Assembly: GCA_023525975.1 (NCBI GenBank)
Contig: CM042021.1
Span: forward strand, 105,445,501-105,509,500
Direction of reading: 5' to 3'
DNA length: 64,000 bases
DNA from: Smallanthus sonchifolius
Lineage: Eukaryota; Streptophyta; Magnoliopsida; Asterales; Asteraceae
Notes under the pieces: model-generated
What the model was told of the DNA's origin: nothing
Seen by the model: only the letters and a program-made list of their open reading frames with translations
The model's database searches: none
Shown: positions 56,540 to 64,000 of the stretch, in pieces
Layout: each line of letters begins with the position of its first letter
How positions within the stretch are numbered: position 1 is the stretch's first letter
Made by a program: the position numbers and the translations under genes

Positions 56540-56984
56540 GAATGCCCGAAGTGAGTGTTCACCTATAGGCTAAAGCATGTATTCTTGAAAGTATACGAAC
56601 CTGAGTCACTTTGATTTGCCACAGCATACATTTGGGTATGTACCAGATGAATGCAATCTAAACATCATTCGTTGTTTACTACAATTTGGTACACACGTCT
56701 AAACGTCCCTCCCTGATTCTTACACTTAATCACATTTAAGTCAACTATACCCCTTCATCCTTATGCTTTGAAAATTTTATCACCCTTATTGTCATTTGCA
56801 AGGGATTTAAACCCTTATACCTTACCCCTCAAGGAAAAGTAGCTGCTTGAATACATGGAGCACACATTTGAGCCACTAGACACAGTCCCTAATGATTCTC
56901 ATCATAACCATGAGTCCAAATAATAATGCTAATGGTACATGATGGCTACAAGAGTAAGTGTAAGTCCATGGAAGATTCTGACTA

Positions 56985-57035
56985 AGGAAAGACTGAGTAC
57001 TTCAGTATGTCCCTTGTGACCCACCTCTCTTTCCT
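56985..57035 (+). promoter_or_regulatory. Conserved leader stem-loop, copy 2 in E
   Basis: Arms AGGAAAGA (56985-56992) and TCTTTCCT (57028-57035), followed by GAGAA. The TTCTGACTA before it matches TTCTGTCTA in B and G. Confidence 0.5.
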
Positions 57036-57462
57036 GAGAATCATTCTCGTGAGTACACTACTTATAGGTCAAGTGTTACTCCCGATATATTATTATAAGA
57101 ACTCGGTGTTATGATTAGTCAAATTTTAAACACATGAACACCTTTAACACTTACCATTACACTTACGAATTTTTCGTGCTAGACATGGCCTCTTACCCTC
57201 CCCACTCCGCTGAGAATCACCGCGATGCATAGTTAACACAAGAGGAAGACTTTGGGTCCCCGTCACCAAACAACCAGTCACCAGCAAGACTAACTGCCAG
57301 ATCCATGTTTGGCCGCCGAGCAGAGTTATCAAGTGTTTGTCTTTGGATTATATTGTATGGTTAATTGGTTGTTGATTGTTGTGTGTTATCTTATGCACGT
57401 GTGTTGATTGTTATTTATTACACAATATCTAACCTTTGTTATCATTATGACTATAAAAAAAC

Positions 57463-58672
57463 ATGCCACCACGAAGGACAAACCGCAACTCAGGACAAGG
57501 TACCAACTCCATGACCACTACTCAGATAGAGGCCCTCATCGCGTAACGCGTGGCAGACGCGCTCGCCTACCACGAAGTCAATCGGTCCAGTGGAAGATCG
57601 GGAGGTAATGGCGAGAGTGGAGGTATAGTGCATGCTAGAAGCAACATACATGCTATGAATAATATAATCCTATCCCAGGAAAATTAAACCTAAATGCACT
57701 CTATCTTGACTTACAGGAACTGGAAATGGGCATAAGGCCTGTACTTACAAATCCTTTATGGATTGCAAGCCCCCATACCTTCACCAGAGCAGAGGGAGTA
57801 GTGGGACTGCTCAGATGGATTGAGAAGATCGAGTCGGTCTTCAGCATGAGCCATTGCACGCCAGAAAACTGAGTTATGTGCGGAGCTAGAACTTTTGAGG
57901 GTCAGGCCCTCTCTTGGTAGAATTCCCATGTCCAAACTCTGGGGTTGGACAATGCCAACGCCATCCCTTGGAAGAGTTCAAGGACATGCTGAAGGAGGAA
58001 TACTGTCCTCGCAATGACCTACAAAAGCTGGAACAGGAGTTCTGGAACTTAAGAATGGAGGGTGCTGATATTGCGGGTTACACAACGAGGTTCCACGACT
58101 TGGAACGACTGTTACCACACATGGTTACACCTGAATTCAAACGGATCGAGCGATACATCTGGGGTTTGGCACCTTAGATACAGAGCATGGTCACTTCTTC
58201 TGAACCCGCAGCTATTCATAACGTTGTGAGACTGGACCATAATCTTACTGATCAGGCAGTCCGTCAAGGACTGTTTACCAAGAAGGAAAATTTCATGAAA
58301 GTCTTCGATAACAAACGAAAATGGGAAAACGCTCCTGCTAAATCCTATGTGCCCAATAATCCGAAGAGACAAGAACCGGCAAGGGTGTTCGTTGCTAATC
58401 TGCCAGAAAAGAGACCGAGGGGTGCATACACGGGGAATATACCTAAATACAATAAGTGCCAATTCCACCACAACAACACTTGTGAAGATTCCCGTTGTCA
58501 GAAATGCAAGCGTTTTGGCTACATTTCCCAGAATTGTCGACTAGTTGAACAAGCCCCGGCTGGCGGGGGAAACCGCAGATGTTTTAGGTGCGGTGACCCC
58601 GGACATTTCCGCAAAGACTGCCCAAAGAATCGGAGACCTGGAAATACAAATGCTCGGGCAGGGCGTTTATGA
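57463..58672 (+). pseudogene. gag of element E, with intron
   Basis: ATG at 57463 gives MPPRRTNRNSG, then a stop at 57544-57546 in the segment aligned with AMINERVAEAL of A. A phase-1 GT-AG intron (57623-57716) then joins to the KACTYKSFMDCKP segment. Frame changes occur around 57780-57960. The block 57914-58170 has the CPRNDLQKLEQEFWNL core, and 58187-58672 has zinc-binding CQKCKRFGYISQNC (the His is replaced by Tyr) and an intact knuckle CFRCGDPGHFRKDC. A final shift near 58660 leads into protease. Confidence 0.85.
57623..57716 (+). other. Predicted intron in gag of element E
   Basis: GAG|GTATAG donor and CTTACAG| acceptor, 94 nt, phase 1, same codon as in A. The sequences between differ, so position and phase rather than sequence are conserved. 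Confidence 0.7.
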
Positions 58673-61600
58673 TTGGAGCTGGCGAGGCTAGACAAGACCC
58701 CAACATTGTTACTGGTACGTTTCTCGTAAACAATTGTTATGCTTCTATCTTGTTTGACACGGGTGCTGATAAAAGCTTTGTATCCACTGAGTTTAGTTCA
58801 TTACTTGGTATTACTCCGATCGCTCTAGATTACCTATATACGGTAGAACTAGCAGATGGTAAACTAATAAAGACAGAACAAGTGATTCTCGGTTATGTCT
58901 TAACGTTAGCCGACCACTCCTTCACTATAGACTTATTGTCGGTAACATTGGGAAGCTTCGACATAGTTGTCGGCATGGACTGGTTGTTCAAAAACTGAGC
59001 CGAAATTGTTTGTCATGAGAAGATAGTCTGCATTCCATTGCCGAACGGGGAACCACTGACCATCCAAGGAGAACGAAGTGGTACCGCACTAAGGATCATT
59101 ACCTACATGAAGGCCCGGAAGTACTTGCGAAAGGGTTACCATGCGATCCTAGTACATGTGACAGAAAAGAAAGCAGAAGAAAGGAGGATTGAAGATATAC
59201 CGATCGTCCGAGACTACCCGGAAGTATTTCCTGACGATTTGCCCGGACTTCCACCACAACGGCAAGTCGAGTTCCGGATTGATCACACACCAGGAGCTGC
59301 CCCGATAGCAAGGCCACCTTACCGACTGGCACCATCGGAAATGCAGGAATTGTCTAACCAATTATAAGAACTGTTAGAAAAAGGTTTCATCAGACCAAGC
59401 TTCTTGCCTTGGGGAGCACCGGTATTTTTTGTTAAGAAGAAAGACGGATCGTTTCGTATGTTCAGCGATTACCAAGAACTGAACAAGGTGACGATCAAGA
59501 ACCGATATCCACTACCAAGGATCGATGACCTGTTCGATCAATTACAAGGGTCGAGCTATTACTCGAAGATCGATCCGCGGTCGGGATACCATCAGCTAAG
59601 GCTTCAGGAGGAGGATTTTCCAAAGACCGCTTTCCGAATTCGTTACGGTCACTACGAGTTCATGGTTATGACATTTGGGTTAACCAATGCACCGGCGGTA
59701 TTCATGGACCTCATGAACCGAGTGTGCAAACCCTACTTGGACAAGTTTCTGATTGTGTTCATAGACGATATTCTGATCTACTCACGGAGTAAGGAGGAGC
59801 ATGCCGAACATCTGAAGTTAATCATGGAGTTACTAAAGGAGGAGAAATTGTACCGCAAGTTCTTGAAATGCGATTTTTGGATTCAAGAAGTACAATTCCT
59901 TGGACACGTCGTCAACGAGAAGGGCATACATGTTGACCCATCCAAAATCGAGGCGATTAAGAATTACGAGGCACCTAAGACTCCGACTGAGGTGCGGCAG
60001 TTCTTAGGTCTTGCGGTCTATTATCGACGATTCATCGAAAATTTCTCTAAGATAGCCCAACCCCTCACTACTCTCACGCACAAGGATAAGAAATACGAAT
60101 GGAACGACAAGGTAGAAACCGCTTTTCAATTACTCAAACAGAAACTTTGTAGCGCGCCGATCCTATCGTTACTAGAAGGAACAAACGATTTCGTGGTGTA
60201 CTGCGATGCGTCACACCAAATACTCGGGTGCATGTTAATGCAAAGGGAGAAGGTTATTGCTTATGGTTCTCGACAACTGAAAATGCACGAGAAAAACTAC
60301 ACTACCCATGACTTGGAGTTGGGAGCGGTAGTATTCGCGCTCAAGATCTGGAGACACTACCTGTACGACACAAAATGTACAATTTTCACCGATCACAAAA
60401 GCCTTCACCACATTTTCGACCAGAAGGAGCTTAACATGAGGCAACGTCGATGGGTCGAATTGCTAAACGACTACGACTGCACCATCCGTTACCATCCTGG
60501 AAAAGCAAACATCGTTGCTGATGCCTTGAGCAGGAAAGAACAACCCAAGCCGTGACGAGTACGGGCATTATAGTTGACCATCCACACGAATTTACCCATA
60601 CAAATCTGTGACGCCCAACTCGAAGCAATCAAGGAGGTTAACCTATGCCATGAGTACTTACGTGGTATGGACAGGCAATTTGAGGTCAAATTCGATGACA
60701 TTTGTTACTTCATGGATCGAATTTGGGTACCGAACTTTGGGAATCTAAGGGATCTAGTGATGGATGGGGCACACAAGTCCAGGTACTCGATTCACCTTAG
60801 TGCTAACAAAATGTACCATGACCTCAAGGAACACTATTGGTGGCCTAACATGAAAGCCGAAATTGCTACCTACGTCAGTAAATGCTTGACCTGTGATAAG
60901 GTCAAAGTGGAGTATCAGAAACCATCAGGGTTACTCGAGTAACCACAGATCCAACAGTGGAAGTGGGAACATATTTCAATGGACTTCATCACGAAATTGC
61001 CCAGGGCCTCTAACGGTTGTGACACAATCTGGGTAATTGTCGACAGGCTAACAAAATCTGCACATTTCCTTCCCATTAAAGAAACGGACAAGATGGAGAA
61101 GCTAAACAAAATATACTTAAAGGAAGTAGTCGCGAGACATGGTGTGCCAATCTCCATCATTTCAGATAGGGATAGTCGATTTACATCCCGATTCTGGCAA
61201 TCCTAACAGAAACCCTTTGGTACTCGGTTGGATATGAGTGCTGCATACCATCCTCAGACGGACGGTCAGAGTGAAAGGACCATCCAGACCCTGGAGGACA
61301 TGCTTAGAGCTTGTGTGGTTGACTTTGGAAACGGCTGGGATGCCCACCTACCGTTGGTCGAATTTTCATACAACAACAGCTACCACACCAGCATCAAACA
61401 ATTCAAAGCACTTTATGGACGAAAGTTTAGATCACCAATTTGCTGGACCGAAGTGGGAGATATCCAACTCACATGTACAGGAATTATTCATGAGACTACA
61501 GAAGAGATTGTATAGATACGTGAACGTATAGAGGCCGCGCGTGATCGTCAGAAGAGTTACGCTGATATGAGACGCAAACAATTAGAATTTCAAGTGGGAG

Positions 61601-61990
61601 ACAAAGTGCTACTGAAAGTCTCACCATGGAAAGGAGTGATACGCTTTGGCAAGCGTGGAAAACTGAACCCTCGTTACATTGGACCTTTTGATATCTTGAA
61701 AAGGACTGGTTCTGTTGCTTACAAACTCAAATGAAGAAGTGCTTATTAGATGAGACACTGTTAATACCATTGGATGAGATTCAAATAGACGATCAACTTC
61801 ACTTCGTCGAGGAACCAGTCGAGATCATGGACCATGAGGTCAAACAACTGAAACAAAGTCGCATCCCTACAGTTAAGGTTCGTTAGAATTCTAGACGCGG
61901 ACCAGAATTCACTTGGGAGCGCGAGGATCAATTCAAGCGTAAATACCCTCACTTGTTCAAAACTACACCGTCTACCAGTGACGCGAATTG
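58669..61990 (+). pseudogene. pol of element E (PR-RT-RH-INT-chromodomain), decayed
   Basis: Protease with LFDTGADKSFVS, stop at 58996. RT with KKKDGSFRM, FIDDILIYS and long open block 59404-60555. RNase H with YCDAS, DLEL, FTDHKSL and VADALSR all intact. Integrase with a changed zinc finger (HLSANKMY instead of HPGSDKMY), MDFITKL, ISDRDSRF and QSERTIQTLEDM. A deletion near 61730 removes about 18 residues before KKCLLDET and shifts the frame. The chromodomain (61800-61950) has a stop at 61884. Stops also at 59365, 60553, 60571, 60940, 61204 and 61513. Confidence 0.92.
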
Positions 61991-62026
61991 AATTTCGGGA
62001 CGAAATTCCTTTTAACAAAGGGAGTA
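61990..62026 (+). promoter_or_regulatory. PPT and covarying hairpin of element E
   Basis: Arms GAATTTCG (61990-61997) and CGAAATTC (62001-62008), loop GGA, then AACAAAGGGAGTA; 18 nt from stem to LTR. Confidence 0.84.
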
Positions 62027-64000
62027 TGTGATACCTGGAAAATTTAGGTTAATATCCATACCCGACTATTACATGAATTCACATGATTACACTTGCATCA
62101 TACTTAATTATAAAGTAATTAAGTACATATTTCATATAGCAAGTCCATTCGTTTCATTTCAACTCATGCATCGGTAATCGGGCGGATTACCGGGTCACAC
62201 ATGCGTCCTGTCACACGAACGTTGGTGAATTTTAGAAATAATATTTAGATATATAATTGGTGTGCAAAAATTATATGTAATACTGTGATTTAATATTTTG
62301 TGCTTATATGAATTTTTTCGGAATTTTTAGAACAACTTTTATTTTAACGCTTTTAAGCGGTTACGCGTTATGTGCCAACAACTTTAAATGAGTTTTATAA
62401 AAATGAATCATTTAAATACTTGGGCCAAAAAAATTCAGCATTTTAATTACTAATTCTAATTAGGAGCCCAAATCTAGTTGCAAAAGCCTTAAAGGAGTAA
62501 AAAGCCCAAACCCACTTTCATTAAAACTCCCAACACTCCCTAATCCCCTCATTTGTTTACCCTAACCCTAAAGCCTCACTCCCCTCTCCTCCCTCATTTT
62601 CTTGGCCACCACCTCCCTCCTAGCCGCCACCTCCTTCCAACTTTGTTCAAGCTTTCCAAGTGATTCTAGGTGCAATCTAAGGTGTTTCCAAGTGTTAGAG
62701 GCTAGTTCACATCCATTCTATCATCATACTTGAATTTGGTAAGCATCCATCCACATTTTCTTTCATTATTTTTGGCCAAGTATGGTACCACAATCATCCA
62801 AATGATTTTTGTTGTTTCAAAGGTTATAATCCATGTTTTTGTCAAAGGTTTTCCATTATAAAGAGTTGTTGACACATATTTGCACTTTTTATTGTTTGAA
62901 ATGTTCATTTAGGTTGTTATTTGCTCGTTTCTATTTATAGAAAATTTATTGGTTGGGATTTTGCATAAATGAGTGTATGATATGTTTGATAGTTTAAATG
63001 ATGCTCATAAGAGTATAATAAGTAGGAAATGTAATTTTTTTGGTTGAAATGTCGTTTTACTCTATGTTATGGTCAACTTACTGTATAAGGAAACTTTATT
63101 TTGTCATATTTTGTGTTATGAGCTTCTAATGGATAAAAAATTGATAATATGGTTCTATAACATCTATTAAAGTAGTAGAAAGAGTTATTTGAAGTTATAC
63201 ATGTGCAAAAGGTCGTTTGGACCACTTTCCTAAAAAGGAAACTTTAATTGCTCATATTTTGTATGTGTAGGTTATAAAGGTCTAAAGTAGGATAAATAGC
63301 TTTATTACTATATGAATAGAATACTTAAGCAAGAATATGTAATTTGGAATTCTATTATGACATGTTTTGGAAAACCTTACTAAATAAGGAAACTTCGTTA
63401 GTTTGTGAACCTCACCTTTGCTTAAAATAGAAAGTGTATGTGTAGAATCATGTTTATGATATGTTACTAGTATGATTTCATGTATAACTTGCTTAGTTGA
63501 GCCATGGCACCTAACGTGCACTAAAACCTAATTTCTTAAAAAGGGAAAACTTTGCTATGTTAATAACTATAATATAAAAATGACATGTTATGTTAATTGT
63601 TCAAATGAATTGAAATAATGTTAATAGGTTATTAATGTATTGACATAACTTATGTGTATAAATGGTTAACATGTATGAAATATACCATGACGATGTACAA
63701 ATGCCATGCTACTTGTCACATATTAATGACTTATACAACTACTTGAAACATGAATGTTATGTCCCAAAGTATGACTCATGTGTTACTTAAGTATTACTTG
63801 TATGCTACTTATGTGTTACTCATATGTCACTTATGTGCTACTTGTTCACGTTTCCACCACGTGTCACCAACGGGTCGTCGTGTCACATTAGTCAACATTT
63901 GTCAACTTTGGTCAAAGTTGGTCAAACCTTGGTCAAAGTTGTTCAAACCCTGGTTAAACCTCGATCAACTCTGGTCAAACCTTGGTCAAACCTCGGTCAA
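62027..64000 (+). repeat. 3' LTR of element E, first 1974 bp
   Basis: Starts TGTGATACCTGG and continues past the window end. It shares blocks with the LTR of F (GGTAATYSGG, AAATTATATGTAATACTG). The last 140 bp have a short imperfect repeat built on TTGGTCAAA, and CACCAACGGGTCGTCGTGTC is shared with the LTR of A (about 128). Confidence 0.88.

Larger units (their letters stand above)
55833..57462 (+). other. Leader of element E
   Basis: 1.6 kb with no long intact frame. A short ATG frame at 57185 (MASYPPHSAENHRDA, then a stop) may be a ruined counterpart of the extra ORF of A. Two copies of the leader stem-loop lie at 56483-56539 and 56985-57035. Confidence 0.5.
55041..64000 (+). mobile_element. 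Element E: decayed Tekay-type chromovirus
   Basis: End of the 5' LTR, PBS, a 1.6 kb leader, gag with an intron, pol and chromodomain, PPT and the first 1974 bp of the 3' LTR. The coding parts are homologous to A throughout but carry many stops, frameshifts and a deletion near 61730. The 5' LTR start was not found. Confidence 0.9.

Overview
The window is repeat-rich nuclear DNA from a flowering plant with a large genome, probably a eudicot. The daisy family is possible, but that is a guess from the style of the elements. I found no convincing single-copy host gene, RNA gene or CRISPR array. Almost everything belongs to LTR retrotransposons, many nested inside each other. Three insertions have target-site duplications at both ends: GTCAT for B and ACTTC for C (both exact), and CGATC/CGAAC for H.

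Layout. 1-9637: element A, a very young Tekay-type Ty3/gypsy chromovirus on the + strand. Its 5' LTR is cut by the window edge; it has an extra ORF before gag, a gag-pol with a probable small intron, and a complete 3' LTR. 9638-12160: older remnants, including a solo Copia-like LTR (10444-11431) inside a decayed acidic coding region. 12161-32202: an old minus-strand chromovirus (G). Its reverse transcriptase is split by a Copia-like element (H, 16462-31847), whose gag is in turn split by another minus-strand chromovirus (B, 19898-28808). 32191-34158: a truncated + strand chromovirus tail (F) with the start of its LTR. 34159-34524 and 48160 to about 50600: an unclassified gene-like retroelement (D), split by a 13.6 kb minus-strand Athila element (C, 34525-48159) with an Athila ORF-1/env-like region. 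50861-51193: an orphan 110-aa ORF. 51420-52836: a TIR element. 52837-55040: AT-rich DNA with microsatellites. About 55041-64000: a decayed + strand chromovirus (E) whose 3' LTR runs off the window.

The elements use the usual Ty3/gypsy or Copia life cycle: tRNA-primed minus-strand synthesis at a PBS, plus-strand priming at a PPT, then integrase-mediated insertion. Several cis-acting signals recur across families. A perfect stem-loop with compensating base changes lies 17-19 nt before the 3' LTR of all five chromoviruses. A second covarying stem-loop is found in the LTRs of B and G and twice in the leader of E. Two elements share a phase-1 intron at the same point in gag. Arrays of 12-15 nt odd palindromes sit just upstream of the LTR TATA box in three unrelated families.

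Reading the layers gives the order: G, then H, then B on one side; D, then C on the other; A and the solo LTR are separate. LTR divergence by eye (A about 0.2%, B, C and the shared part of H about 4-5%) makes A the youngest. Stop codons in C, E and the H gag mostly replace glutamine codons, the pattern expected when methylated cytosines deaminate.
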